DNA of 62,467 nucleotides from Gammaproteobacteria bacterium (GCA_013178375.1 JABLXQ010000067.1:1-62467), one strand, 5' to 3'; numbered from the stretch's first letter, positions 53,535-62,467 are shown. A program made the numbers and translations. The notes: generated by a model not told the origin, from the letters alone.

Positions 53535-55367
53535 TTAGACGCGCGCGGCCGTCGCCGACTGGGTGCTGGCGGTGCCGGATTTTTTTGCCGCCGCTGCAGA
53601 ACTCCGGCCAGTGCCAGCCTGCGCTACACCTCTGGCAATATGTTTCGCTGCCAGATAACCGAAGGTCATCGCCGGTCCGAGTGTCGCGCCGGCGCCGGGA
53701 TATTTGCTGCCCATTACCGATGCAGCCGAGTTGCCGATCACGTACAGGCCGGGAATCTGCGCACCCGATTTATCCAGTGCCTGGCCGTTCACGTCCGTGA
53801 GCACGCCGCCCTTGGTGCCGATATCGCCGGGATGGATGGGAATGGCATAGAACGGCCCCTGCGCGATCGGCGCAATGCAGGGATTGGGCGAGGTTTTGCT
53901 GTCGCCGTAGTAACGGTCGTAGTAGCTTTCACCGCGCTTGAAATCCGCGTCCTTGCCGCTTCTGGCGTATTCGTTGTTCTTGCGCACGGTTTCGGCCAGA
54001 CCCTTCGCGTCGACGCCGATTTTCTTCGCCAGTTCTTCGATGGTGTCCGCCTTCACCAGCACTTCCCACACCTTGCGCGAGATGCGGCTGTCGGGCGAGC
54101 TGTAACCGGGCGGGATCGGGCCAAACGGAAATTTCTTGCGGAACACGGCATCGAACACCACGAAGGACGGCACGGTGGGTTCTTCCGGCTTGTCGGCCTG
54201 ATAAAACGCCAGCCCCGATTCCAGATAAGGTGCTGCTTCATTCTGGAAGCGTTTGCCCGCCTTGTTCACGATCACCAGGCCCGGCAGCGAGCGCTCGGCG
54301 AAAATCACGTAGGGGCGATCCCAGGCCGGAATTTTTACCGACGGTGCCCACCAGGCGTGATTCATCAGTGCGGTTTCAGCGCCGATTTTCATGGCCGCCT
54401 GAATACCGTCGCCGGTGTTGTTGATTTGCGATCCGCTCCACTCGGCGCTGGTGGGTTGCGGCAGGTATTGTTCGCGCATCTGCTGGTTGTGTTCGAAGCC
54501 GCCGGCGCCGATGATCACGCCCTTGCGCGCACGAATACGCATTTTCTTGCCGTCGCGCTCGATCACTGCGCCGGTCACCGCACCGTTTTCCACGATCAGT
54601 TCCAGCAGCGGCGATTTCAGCCACAGATCGATCTTGCGTTCGAGCATGGACCAGCGCAGTTGCCCCATCAGTGCGTTGCCCATGGTAAGGCGGCGCGAAC
54701 GCGGGCCCTGCAGGCGGCCGGGAATATCCAGGTAATATCTCAGCGCCATCATCACCGCCGTCCACATCCAGCCTTTGGCCTGGGTGAGGAATGCGCGGCC
54801 TTCTTTCATGGTCATCGTGAGCTTGCCGGCCACCAGTACCTGCGGGGGTGGCTCACGCAGCGTTTTGAAATGCTCGCCCAGATGTTTTGCATTCATGGGC
54901 GTGGGCTGATGCGTGCGGTGGCCTTCCTTGCCGCCGGGTTTTTCCGGGTAATAATCGGAGTAAGGCACGGTTTCATATTGCAGGCGGGAATTGTTCGCCA
55001 TGTACTCCAGCATTTCCGGCGCTTTTTCCACGTAGGTGCGCAGACGCTCTTCCGACACTTCGTCGCCGATCACATGCTTCAGATACGTGAACGCCTCGGA
55101 CGCGGAATCCTTCACACCCTGCTGGCGCGCATAATGACTGTTGGGAATCCAGATGCCGCCACCGGACATGGCGGACGTGCCGCCGTAACGGTCGCTTTTC
55201 TCCACCACCAGCACCTCGGCGCAGCCTTCCTGCCGGGCCACCACGGCGGCTGTCAGCGCACCCGCGCCCGATCCCACCACCAGCACATCCACTTCTTTGT
55301 CATAATTATCATGGCTTTGCATTGTTGCGGATTCCCCGAAAAAGCCCAGCGAATGCTCCATTATCAT
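53535..55367 (-). CDS. kstD: 3-ketosteroid delta-1-dehydrogenase (KstD-type flavoprotein)
   Basis: 610 residues from ATG 55367 (AGGA upstream); ATG 55322, just before the flavin fold and with GGGGA upstream, is also plausible. FAD-binding VDVLVVGSGAGALTAAVVA, then SDRYGGTSAMSGGGIWIPN; C-terminal FAD contacts MGSKYPGAGATLGPAMTFGY. These match KstD-type and related fumarate-reductase-like steroid dehydrogenases that introduce the 1,2 double bond. The open frame continues upstream to 55586 without a ribosome site. Divergent from the acyl-CoA ligase gene, with a putative operator at 55384-55398 between them. Confidence 0.87.
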   Translation of the reverse strand: MIMEHSLGFFGESATMQSHDNYDKEVDVLVVGSGAGALTAAVVARQEGCAEVLVVEKSDRYGGTSAMSGGGIWIPNSHYARQQGVKDSASEAFTYLKHVIGDEVSEERLRTYVEKAPEMLEYMANNSRLQYETVPYSDYYPEKPGGKEGHRTHQPTPMNAKHLGEHFKTLREPPPQVLVAGKLTMTMKEGRAFLTQAKGWMWTAVMMALRYYLDIPGRLQGPRSRRLTMGNALMGQLRWSMLERKIDLWLKSPLLELIVENGAVTGAVIERDGKKMRIRARKGVIIGAGGFEHNQQMREQYLPQPTSAEWSGSQINNTGDGIQAAMKIGAETALMNHAWWAPSVKIPAWDRPYVIFAERSLPGLVIVNKAGKRFQNEAAPYLESGLAFYQADKPEEPTVPSFVVFDAVFRKKFPFGPIPPGYSSPDSRISRKVWEVLVKADTIEELAKKIGVDAKGLAETVRKNNEYARSGKDADFKRGESYYDRYYGDSKTSPNPCIAPIAQGPFYAIPIHPGDIGTKGGVLTDVNGQALDKSGAQIPGLYVIGNSAASVMGSKYPGAGATLGPAMTFGYLAAKHIARGVAQAGTGRSSAAAAKKSGTASTQSATAARV

Positions 55368-55383
55368 GAGTTCATTCCTATTA

Positions 55384-55398
55384 TGCAATATATTTGCA
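55384..55398. promoter_or_regulatory. Putative operator between kstD and the acyl-CoA ligase gene
   Basis: TGCAATATATTTGCA, 17 bases upstream of the kstD start in the divergent region. It is an imperfect palindrome TGCAA-N5-TTGCA matching the site at 50840-50854 before KSI. Confidence 0.55.
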
Positions 55399-55566
55399 AA
55401 ATAGATGTTTATTTGGGCGGGGAATGCTTCTAGAATCGAGTGAAGCGCATTAACACCGGCAATTCGCGGGACAGCAAGCCCGCTGCCACTCCGCCGGCAA
55501 AAACGGAAATCTGCGCAAAAAACACAATAACAATCAGAACAAACAGGAACCTGAAAGGACGCCACC

Positions 55567-57285
55567 ATGACCACACCGGCACTCACCGAAAGCTACCTGA
55601 GTGGACCCGCCAGCCAGCCCCTGCTGCCTGAAACCATCGGCCAGTGTTTCGATCGCATTACCGCGGCCTTTCCGGATCGGGAAGCACTGGTGGTACGTCA
55701 CCAGAATATCCGCTGGACGTTTGCCGAATACCAGCACCAGATCAATGCGCTGGCCACTGGCCTGCTGGCGCTGGGCGTGCAGCGCGGCGACCGCGTCGGC
55801 ATCTGGTCGCCCAACCGGGTGGAATGGTGCCTCACCCAGTTCGCCACCGCAAAAATCGGCGCCATCATGGTCTGCATCAATCCCGCCTACCGCCTGTATG
55901 AACTGGAATACGCGCTCAACAAGGTGGAATGCAAAGTCGTCATCGCGGCGGAAAAATTCAAGACCAGCGAATACCTGAAAATGCTGAACGAACTGGCGCC
56001 GGAAATCGCGCGCGGCACGCCGGGCAATATTGATTCGCACCGCTTGCCGCATCTGAAAACCGTCATTCGCATGGGCGCGGAAAAATCGCCGGGCATGCTG
56101 AATTTTGCCGACGTGTGTACGCTGGGCGGCACGGCGGAACAACGACAGCTGGCAGCGCTGGCCTCACAACTGCAGCCCGACGAGGCCATCAATATCCAGT
56201 TCACCAGCGGCACCACCGGCAATCCGAAAGGCGCCACCCTCACCCATTTCAATATTTTGAACAACGGCTATCAGGTGGGCGAAGGCATGCACTTGACCGA
56301 GCAGGACCGCGTCTGCATTCCGGTGCCGCTGTACCACTGCTTCGGCATGGTGATGGGCAATCTGGCCGCGCTCACTCACGGATCTGCCGCCGTATTTCCC
56401 AACGACGCCTTCGATCCGGTCAGCGTGCTGGAAACCGTCGCCGCCGAGAGATGCACGGCGCTGCACGGTGTGCCCACCATGTTCATCGCCGAGCTGGATT
56501 CCCCCGATTTCGACCAGTACGACCTGTCCAGCCTGCGCACCGGCATCATGGCGGGCGCCCCCTGCCCCATCGACGTGATGAAGCGCGTGATCGGCAAGAT
56601 GCACATGCGCGACGTCACCATCATGTACGGGCAGACCGAAACCAGCCCCGTGAACCACATGACCGCCATCGATGCACCGATTGAAAAACGCGTGTCCACC
56701 GTCGGCAAGGTGGGGCCGCACCAGGAAGTGAAAATCGTCGATGCCGCCGGCCGCACCGTGCCGATTGGCGAAAAAGGTGAAATCTGCTGCCGTGGCTATT
56801 CCGTGATGAAGGGCTACTGGGGCGACCCGGAAAAAACTGCTGAAACCATCGATGCCGAACACTGGCTGCACTCCGGCGATCTGGGCGTGATGGACGACGA
56901 AGGCTATGTGCGCATCGTCGGTCGCATCAAGGACATGATCATCCGCGGCGGCGAGAACGTGTACCCGCGCGAGGTGGAGGAATTTCTCTACACCCACCCC
57001 GCGATCCAGGAAGTGCAGGTGTTCGGCATTCCGGACGCCAAATACGGCGAGGACATCTGCGCCTGGGTGCAACTGCGGGCCGGCGCCAGCGCCACGGCCG
57101 AAGATATCCGCGCCTACTGCCACGACAGGATCACGCACTTCAAGATTCCGCGCCATATACGCTTTGTTGACAGCTTCCCGATGACGGTGACCGGCAAGAT
57201 CCAGAAATTCAAAATGCGCGAAGCGATGGAAGCGGAGCAGGCAACTACCGGCCAGACAGCGGACAAATCGGTGCAGCCAGCCTGA
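55567..57285 (+). CDS. Acyl-CoA synthetase (AMP-dependent ligase)
   Basis: 572 residues, complete. P-loop [18 protein letters not shown] around residue 215, [29 protein letters not shown] and A8 [20 protein letters not shown], with catalytic Lys in [12 protein letters not shown] near the C-terminus. Activates a carboxylate to its CoA ester; in this setting probably a steroid side-chain or ring-degradation acid. ATG 55567 has AAGGA nine bases upstream. It heads an apparent operon with two TetR genes, an OYE-type reductase and an SDR. Confidence 0.92.
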   Translation: MTTPALTESYLSGPASQPLLPETIGQCFDRITAAFPDREALVVRHQNIRWTFAEYQHQINALATGLLALGVQRGDRVGIWSPNRVEWCLTQFATAKIGAIMVCINPAYRLYELEYALNKVECKVVIAAEKFKTSEYLKMLNELAPEIARGTPGNIDSHRLPHLKTVIRMGAEKSPGMLNFADVCTLGGTAEQRQLAALASQLQPDEAINIQFTSGTTGNPKGATLTHFNILNNGYQVGEGMHLTEQDRVCIPVPLYHCFGMVMGNLAALTHGSAAVFPNDAFDPVSVLETVAAERCTALHGVPTMFIAELDSPDFDQYDLSSLRTGIMAGAPCPIDVMKRVIGKMHMRDVTIMYGQTETSPVNHMTAIDAPIEKRVSTVGKVGPHQEVKIVDAAGRTVPIGEKGEICCRGYSVMKGYWGDPEKTAETIDAEHWLHSGDLGVMDDEGYVRIVGRIKDMIIRGGENVYPREVEEFLYTHPAIQEVQVFGIPDAKYGEDICAWVQLRAGASATAEDIRAYCHDRITHFKIPRHIRFVDSFPMTVTGKIQKFKMREAMEAEQATTGQTADKSVQPA

Positions 57286-57299
57286 TACTGGTCTGACAG

Positions 57300-57315
57300 T
57301 GCAATGAGTATTGCA
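57300..57315. promoter_or_regulatory. Putative operator before the first TetR gene
   Basis: TGCAATGAGTATTGCA is a perfect 6-bp palindrome with a 4-base centre, 88 bases upstream of the TetR start at 57404. Its TGCAA half-sites equal those at 50840 and 55384, so autoregulation of TetR through this site is a simple model. Confidence 0.55.
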
Positions 57316-57403
57316 ACTGCCGTGCGAAACAGGCGGCAAATCGCTACAATGGGAGGGACTTTTCGGCACTTGCCCTCCTCATTTTCGCCTAACGGAAACC
57401 AGC

Positions 57404-58120
57404 ATGAGCGTGACCAGAACCAGCAACATCCTGCAGGCAGGCACCCGGGCCAAATCCCGGCGCGGCCGCAATCCTTCCATCGACCTGGAAAAAATCGAGC
57501 ACGCAGTGCGCGAGATCGGCAGCCAGGGCGCCGACATTTCCATGAAGGACGTGGCCGATTTCCTCGGCGTCAATGTCACCACCCTGTATCGCCATGTGGG
57601 CGGTATCGACGGCCTGCGGCGGATACGCGCCTCGCTGTCACGCAGCGACCTGGAAGAACTGCCGTCACCCAAAGGCCACACCTGGCAATCCTGGATGCGC
57701 GTGCTGGGGGAATACTACCGCCGTGCGCTGCTGCAACATCCCGACCTGCTGGATTTCGTGCAGGCGGCGCTGGACCCGGATTTCGTCAACCTGGAAAAGG
57801 AAGCCAGCATCCTGGTGCAATTCGGTTTCGAGCCCCGCGCCGCACTGATGGCCCACAGTTTTCTGATCACCACCGTCACCGGATATGTACAACAGGAACT
57901 GCAAACCATTGAAGAAGCCCGCGCCGGCTACGCACCCTATTACGCGCGCCTGTTCCAGAATCTGGACAGCCAGCCGGAGCGGCTGCCGACCCTTACCAGC
58001 GTCAATCTGAGTCAGAAAGACCTCGACCGCGACCTGAACTTCAAGGCCGTGGTGAATTACGCAATTGCCGGCATTGGCGCCCAGCGCGACGCGCCGAAAG
58101 ATGCTGACAAAAAACTCTGA
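57404..58120 (+). CDS. TetR-family regulator 1
   Basis: 238 residues from ATG 57404; the frame is open to 57311 but across the palindrome and without a better start. N-terminal HTH: ISMKDVADFLGVNVTTLYRH, preceded by a basic stretch (RAKSRRGRN). The C-terminal helical domain, with FVQAALDPDFVNLEKEASIL, should bind a ligand, perhaps a CoA ester or steroid. It is a candidate repressor for the TGCAA-type sites. Followed after 18 bases by a second TetR gene. Confidence 0.88.
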   Translation: MSVTRTSNILQAGTRAKSRRGRNPSIDLEKIEHAVREIGSQGADISMKDVADFLGVNVTTLYRHVGGIDGLRRIRASLSRSDLEELPSPKGHTWQSWMRVLGEYYRRALLQHPDLLDFVQAALDPDFVNLEKEASILVQFGFEPRAALMAHSFLITTVTGYVQQELQTIEEARAGYAPYYARLFQNLDSQPERLPTLTSVNLSQKDLDRDLNFKAVVNYAIAGIGAQRDAPKDADKKL

Positions 58121-58138
58121 CGCGGAATTGTTGTACCC

Positions 58139-58861
58139 ATGACGACCACATCGAATGCACCCGCACGCACCAGTGCGCTGTCCCGCGACCGCATCATCAA
58201 GGCCGCGTACCAGATTGCAAAAAAAGATCCGAACGACGCTCTCAGCATGCGCAAGATCGCAACCAAGCTGAAAGTGACGCCGATGGCGATCTACAAATAT
58301 TTCAGCGACAAGAGCGAACTGATTGCCGCCGTCGTCGACCACCAGATGACCGAAAGCAACCTGATTCCCGACAACATCGACCACAGCGACTGGCGCAGCT
58401 GGGTCAAGGAATCCTTCCTGCGCATGTGGGACGCCTACGACAGCTCGCCGGGAATGGCCCAGTACATGAGCCACGCCACCAGCTTCGGCCCTGCGGTGCT
58501 GAACTGGCAGAACGAAACGCTGAAAGTGCTGATCACCGCCGGCCTGACACCGAAACAGGCGCTGACAGCCCACGCTGCGATGGCGGAACTGGCCACCGGC
58601 AGCACGATCCTGGTGCCGATCCGGCAACAGGGTGTGGAAAAAGTATTTCCCACCATCTGGAAAGATCTGAAAGCGGGCAACGCGCCCGACCTGTCGGAGC
58701 TGAACAACGGCCCGGTATCGGTGGTGGATTATCCCTGGCTGCTGATGTGCGGCCAGGCCATGCTGGAAAACATGCACAACAGTCGGGACGCCTTTTCGGC
58801 CGAACTGGATCTGATACTGGACGGTTTGACATTGCAATTGGCGGAAAACAAAAAGAAATAG
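58139..58861 (+). CDS. TetR-family regulator 2
   Basis: 240 residues. HTH: DALSMRKIATKLKVTPMAIY then KYFSDKSELIAAVVDHQM, a TetR DNA-binding domain at residues 20-70. The C-terminal half is a ligand-binding helical domain. Two consecutive TetR genes in one operon are unusual. It starts 18 bases after the first TetR stop and ends 16 bases before the OYE-type gene. Confidence 0.9.
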   Translation: MTTTSNAPARTSALSRDRIIKAAYQIAKKDPNDALSMRKIATKLKVTPMAIYKYFSDKSELIAAVVDHQMTESNLIPDNIDHSDWRSWVKESFLRMWDAYDSSPGMAQYMSHATSFGPAVLNWQNETLKVLITAGLTPKQALTAHAAMAELATGSTILVPIRQQGVEKVFPTIWKDLKAGNAPDLSELNNGPVSVVDYPWLLMCGQAMLENMHNSRDAFSAELDLILDGLTLQLAENKKK

Positions 58862-58877
58862 CGGCAGGAACACACGC

Positions 58878-60110
58878 ATGAATGCCCATCTGGAAAAATG
58901 TTTTGCCCCCGCACACCTGAACGGCCTGGAACTGCGCAACCGTTTCATCAAGGCCGGCACCTTCGAAGGCATGACACCAGGTGGGATTCCCTCCCCCGCA
59001 TTAAAAGAATTTCACACCCGCATCGCCAGCGGCGGCACCGCCATGACCACCATCGGCTACTGCGCGGTGGAAGCCGATGGCCGGCTGAATGAAAACATGT
59101 TGTACATGCACGAAGGCATTCGCCGGCAACTGCGCGAACTGATCAGCAGCGTGCATGCGCAGGGTGCGAAAGTATCGGGCCAGATGGGACACGGCGGCGG
59201 CTTTTCCAAAAACCGGGAACTGCAACGCAAGCGTCCGCTGGGGCCGAGCTTCGGCATCAACATGCTGGGCGCCGCCAATGGCATGCTCTTCTGCGACGCC
59301 ATGACCCAGGCCGACATCGACAATCTGGTGCGGACCTACCGCGACGCGGCCGCGTTCATGAAATCCGTCGGCTTCGACGCAGTGGAAATCCATTTCGGCC
59401 ACGGCTACGGCCTGTGCCAGTTCATGAGCCCGAAAACCAACAAGCGCAAGGACGACTACGGCGGCTCACTCACCAATCGCATGCGGCTGCCGCTGCGCGT
59501 TCTGGCGGCGGTACGCGACGCCGTGGGCGATACCTTTCCCGTGATCGGCAAAATAAGCCTCACCGAAGGCGTACGTGGCGGCCTGGACTACGACGACGCC
59601 GTTGAAATTTCCATGCTGCTGGACAAAGGCGGCATCGACGGCATCATCACCAGCGGCGGCACCAGCACCATGAACCCGATGATCATGTTTCGCGGTGGCA
59701 ACATTCACAAACCGCTGATCCGGGCGGAAAAAAATCCGCTGATGAAAGCCATCATGTACATCGTCGGGCCGTCGCTGTTCAAGGACTACCCCTACGAGGA
59801 ACTGTATTTCCTGGAACAGGCCAAACGCATTCGCGAGAAAGTGCAGTGCAACATGATCTATGTGGGCGGGGCCAGCACCAACGCCAGCTTTGAACGGCTG
59901 ATGGCGGAAGGATTTGATTTCATCCAGCTGGGACGCACTTTGCTGAGTGATCCGTTCCTGCCCAAACAGGCAGCCCGCACCGAGCATTACGAAAGTCGCT
60001 GCATCCACTGCAACGAATGTGTCGCGACGATTGAACACCCCAAGGGAATCCATTGCACCCGTTTTGGCGTCAGCCACACCAGTACCGAAAAAATAACAAA
60101 TACGATTTGA
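58878..60110 (+). CDS. OYE-family NADH:flavin oxidoreductase with C-terminal Cys cluster
   Basis: 410 residues. FMN barrel of the old yellow enzyme family: LRNRFIKAGTFEGMTPGGIP, GQMGHGGGFSKNRELQRKRP, EIHFGHGYGLCQFMSPKTNK, RKDDYGGSLTNRMRL, VGGASTNASFERLMAEGFDF and LGRTLLSDPFLP. A C-terminal CIHCNECVATIEHPKGIHC has the Cx2Cx2C...C spacing of the 4Fe-4S site in 2,4-dienoyl-CoA reductase, but the FAD/NAD domain of that enzyme is missing. It probably reduces an enone or dienoyl-CoA intermediate of the steroid route, with an external electron donor. Confidence 0.88.
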   Translation: MNAHLEKCFAPAHLNGLELRNRFIKAGTFEGMTPGGIPSPALKEFHTRIASGGTAMTTIGYCAVEADGRLNENMLYMHEGIRRQLRELISSVHAQGAKVSGQMGHGGGFSKNRELQRKRPLGPSFGINMLGAANGMLFCDAMTQADIDNLVRTYRDAAAFMKSVGFDAVEIHFGHGYGLCQFMSPKTNKRKDDYGGSLTNRMRLPLRVLAAVRDAVGDTFPVIGKISLTEGVRGGLDYDDAVEISMLLDKGGIDGIITSGGTSTMNPMIMFRGGNIHKPLIRAEKNPLMKAIMYIVGPSLFKDYPYEELYFLEQAKRIREKVQCNMIYVGGASTNASFERLMAEGFDFIQLGRTLLSDPFLPKQAARTEHYESRCIHCNECVATIEHPKGIHCTRFGVSHTSTEKITNTI

Positions 60111-60123
60111 GGGAAGTACCAAC

Positions 60124-60966
60124 ATGAAAGACCTGAATAACAAAGTGGCCGTGATCACCGGCGCTGGCAGCGGCATCGGTCGCGCCCTGGCAGTGGCGCT
60201 GGCCAACGAAGGCTGCGCGCTGGCGCTGGTGGATATTTCCGAGAAAGGATTGCAGCACACCCTTGCGATCCTGCACGGCCGCCGCAACAAGATCACCACT
60301 CATGTGGCCAGCGTGGCCGACCGCACGCGCATGGCGGCACTGCCGGCGGAGATCGAGCAGGCCCATGGCGCCATCCACCTGCTGTTCAACAACGCCGGCG
60401 TCACCATCAACAAAAGTTTTGAAGACAGCTCGCTGGAAGACCTCGACTTCGTCATCAACATCAATCTGTATGGCGTGATCTATGGCTGCCATTTCTTCCT
60501 GCCCTATCTGAAAAAGCAGGCGGAATCCCACATCGTCAACACCTCCAGCCTGGCGGGATTTCTGGGCCTGCCCAACCAGGCCAGCTACTGCCTGTCGAAA
60601 GCGGCAGTGAAATCCCTGAGCGAAACATTGCGGGCCGAACTGGCGGTGCACAACATCGGCGTCACCAGTATTCACCCCGGCACCATCCGCACCAACATCC
60701 TGCGCGCTGCCGCCGACAAATCCGGCGACAATCAGGCCACTACGGAAAAACTCGCGAGCCTGATGGAGCGCTTCGGCATGCCGCCGGAAAAACTGGCGGC
60801 GAAAGTGGTGAAAGCAGTGCAGGACAATCGCATGCAAATCCGGATCGGTTGGGATTCGTTTCTGGGCGACTGGTTCAAGCGGCTGTTTCCGCGCGGTGTG
60901 CACAGACCGTTGCAGTGGGGGTTTGCGAAGGAGCAGGAGAAAAGGCGGTTAGCTGGGAGTAATTGA
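60124..60966 (+). CDS. Short-chain dehydrogenase/reductase
   Basis: 280 residues. TGAGSGIGRALAVALANEG near residue 13, NNAGV strand, catalytic Ser in VNTSSLAGF and Tyr-x3-Lys in YCLSK. A longer C-terminus (GDWFKRLFPRGVHRPLQW) is typical of the branch found near fatty-acid and steroid genes. Last gene of the ligase operon; starts 13 bases after the OYE-type gene. Confidence 0.9.
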   Translation: MKDLNNKVAVITGAGSGIGRALAVALANEGCALALVDISEKGLQHTLAILHGRRNKITTHVASVADRTRMAALPAEIEQAHGAIHLLFNNAGVTINKSFEDSSLEDLDFVININLYGVIYGCHFFLPYLKKQAESHIVNTSSLAGFLGLPNQASYCLSKAAVKSLSETLRAELAVHNIGVTSIHPGTIRTNILRAAADKSGDNQATTEKLASLMERFGMPPEKLAAKVVKAVQDNRMQIRIGWDSFLGDWFKRLFPRGVHRPLQWGFAKEQEKRRLAGSN

Positions 60967-61087
60967 GCGGCACAGAAGGAACCTGCCTTCGGCAAACGGA
61001 TGGATGACGACTTGTGGCTCATCTATCCGTTTTTCATTTGGAATGCAGGCGGCTATAGGCTCTGGCCAAGAGAATAATTGCCTGCCG

Positions 61088-61840
61088 TCACGAAGGCCGC
61101 CGGCGCAACCCCATTCCCACCAGCAGCGCCAGCAACAGGATTCCCAACGACGCAGGTTCCGGCACTTCGGTGGGCACCAGCGCTGCCTGTACGCTGTTCA
61201 GTTCGAAATAGGCGATGCCTATCCCTTCATCCGCCTCTGCCTGAAGCCTTCCGCCAGCGCCCCTACCGGGCAGATCGCTAGTATCAATCCACGAAAATTC
61301 CTGGTCCAAATCCAGCGAACGCAGGAAGGTGTCGATCACGTCGATCATGCTGACGTCCAGACTGAAGGAACTCAGGCCATTGTCGTTCTCGTAAAAGTAT
61401 TCATCCTGGATCGCCAGAAAATCGCGGGGCCCCTCAAAGTCGGGGACTTCCGCCCGGAACATCCAGACAGACTCTTCGTCGGATGTGGATGTCACGCTGG
61501 GGCCCAGAACAAAGTTGCGACCGCCAATATTGATCTGCGACGTGATATAGCGTTCCGGCCCTATATATTGGTTGGCGCTGTAATAGGCGTCCCCTCCCAC
61601 TTCGTAGTCGGTGCTACGCCTTGCCGCCAAATCCAGGTCAATCAGAATGGAGCCCGTCACCGCGTCGCCTACGATGGTGTTGCCACCCACTCCGGCATCG
61701 AACAGATTGCCGTAGTCGTCGGAGCTGCTGGTGACAGCACCTTGGAACGTGATATTGAGAAAACCCGCCTGCGCCGATGGCAGGCAGGCCAGAGAGGAAA
61801 AAACGAAACAAATCCAGGGCAGTAATGTGCGTCGAGTCAT
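61088..61840 (-). CDS. PEP-CTERM sorting-domain protein
   Basis: 250 residues from ATG 61840 with AAGGA seven bases upstream. Sec signal peptide (ends LPSAQA), a beta-rich middle (GFLNITFQGAVTSSSDDYGN), and a C-terminal PEP-CTERM tag: VPEPASLGILLLALLVGMGL then RRRPS. The tag is processed by exosortase and the protein is then placed on the cell surface or in exopolymer. The exosortase itself is not in this window. The frame stays open upstream to 62350 but without support. Confidence 0.88.
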   Translation of the reverse strand: MTRRTLLPWICFVFSSLACLPSAQAGFLNITFQGAVTSSSDDYGNLFDAGVGGNTIVGDAVTGSILIDLDLAARRSTDYEVGGDAYYSANQYIGPERYITSQINIGGRNFVLGPSVTSTSDEESVWMFRAEVPDFEGPRDFLAIQDEYFYENDNGLSSFSLDVSMIDVIDTFLRSLDLDQEFSWIDTSDLPGRGAGGRLQAEADEGIGIAYFELNSVQAALVPTEVPEPASLGILLLALLVGMGLRRRPS

Positions 61841-62096
61841 GGCGGCATCCTTGGCGGCAGGGAGGAAGGAGTCAACGACCACAATGGCTCCCGGAAAGTC
61901 AGCGTAACGCCGCGGGAAAGACGGGCGCAAGGGATTTCGGCAACCCAGCGGCCCCTGCCCGACAGGGGCGCGATTGATCGCATATAGACGGTGGAATACC
62001 TGACGAATAGAGACCCGGACTTGTCTGGTGAAAGGCCGGTACAGGTACTGAGTGGCGCCATGCCCCTGGTTTGGCATGGCGCCTGTACGACACTGT

Positions 62097-62467
62097 TTAC
62101 TTCTTGGGGATAGGCCAGGCGACCGACTTGGTTTCGAGGTACTGATTGAAACCGGCCTCGCCATTCTGACGTCCGATACCGCTGAACTTGTAGCCGCCGA
62201 ACGGGATGTCGGCTCCATGCGCAGCGCCGCCGTTGATGGACAGCACACCCGCACGAATCCGGCGCGCCACCGACAGGGCCCGGTCGATGTTGGTGGAGTT
62301 GACGCTGCCAACCAGACCGTATTTGCTATCGTTCGCAATGCGCACGGCATCGTCGTCGTCCTCGAACGGGATGAGCACCAGCACCGGGCCGAAGATCTCT
62401 TCCTGGGCGATGGTCATCTTGTTGTCGACATGGGTGAACAATGTCGGTTCGACGTAATAACCCTTCG
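62097..62467 (-). CDS. Aldehyde dehydrogenase, C-terminal part
   Basis: Only the end of the gene is inside; it continues beyond the window edge. About 122 residues: YYVEPTLFTHVDNKMTIAQ, EEIFGPVLVLIPFEDDDDAV, SKYGLVGSVNSTNIDRALSV, GVLSINGGAAHGADIPFGGY, KFSGIGRQNGEAGFNQYLET and KSVAWPIPKK are the normal C-terminal blocks of the NAD(P)+-dependent ALDH family. Oxidises an aldehyde to the acid. The active-site Cys and Glu lie outside the window. Confidence 0.93.
   Translation of the reverse strand, partial: KGYYVEPTLFTHVDNKMTIAQEEIFGPVLVLIPFEDDDDAVRIANDSKYGLVGSVNSTNIDRALSVARRIRAGVLSINGGAAHGADIPFGGYKFSGIGRQNGEAGFNQYLETKSVAWPIPKK

Noticed and set aside
53640-55433. A 597-codon open frame on the plus strand opposite kstD
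   Set aside because: Shadow of kstD; His-rich low-information translation and no ribosome site.

Overview
The window looks like chromosomal DNA of a GC-rich (roughly 55-60 % by eye) steroid-degrading, probably aquatic gammaproteobacterium. The evidence is a 3-ketosteroid catabolic cluster (KshA-, KSI- and KstD-type enzymes), a two-subunit acyl-CoA carboxylase, UppP, RsmE and Tpx housekeeping genes, a PEP-CTERM protein and a Tad/Flp-type IVb pilus locus. I cannot name the species from sequence alone.

Layout. 1-9.6 kb: tail of an acyl-CoA synthetase, two tandemly duplicated lipoprotein genes, a YjdF-like membrane protein, a GST, a YbhN-like flippase-type protein, an AAA+ ATPase and a Tat-exported amine oxidase. 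9.9-24.3 kb: a Tad/Flp locus on the minus strand. In transcription order it holds a Flp pilin, TadG-like and TadE-like minor pilins, an exported unknown, a second pilin-like gene, CpaB, the CpaC secretin, an FHA-CpaF ATPase, TadB, TadC, a TadD-like lipoprotein, a second TadE-like protein, an exported unknown, an OmpA-family protein and a small exported protein. An IS21-family element (18898-20854) cuts the second pilin-like gene nine codons before its stop and splits the operon; its own istA appears frameshifted.

24.6-32.8 kb: a poly-Gly lipoprotein, then, divergently, a 1771-residue RHS protein. Its N-terminus is not a PAAR or Sec signal but a Flp-prepilin-like segment closely resembling the pilin of the neighbouring Tad locus. 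Its C-terminal domain after the RHS core carries an ordered His/Asp set like zinc-dependent phospholipase C. Two exported proteins follow in the same operon and are immunity candidates. I propose this pilin-RHS-toxin plus Tad machinery as the most novel system here: a toxin perhaps displayed or delivered by a Tad pilus.

32.8-48.3 kb: a pyruvate-kinase-like protein, an operon of acyl-CoA carboxyltransferase, biotin carboxylase and two hot-dog thioesterases, then rsmE, tpx, uppP, a Ca2+/Na+ antiporter, small unknowns (including a 59-codon gene at 45206-45385) and a MalT-type LuxR regulator. 48.4-61.0 kb: the steroid cluster. It has an operon of KshA-like oxygenase, a small membrane protein and a steroid-5-alpha-reductase-like protein; KSI with a SnoaL-like protein; KstD with two SDRs; and an acyl-CoA ligase with two TetR regulators, an OYE-type reductase and an SDR. 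Related TGCAA-N5/6-TTGCA sites lie in the control regions and could be a shared operator. 61.1 kb to the end: a PEP-CTERM protein and a partial aldehyde dehydrogenase.
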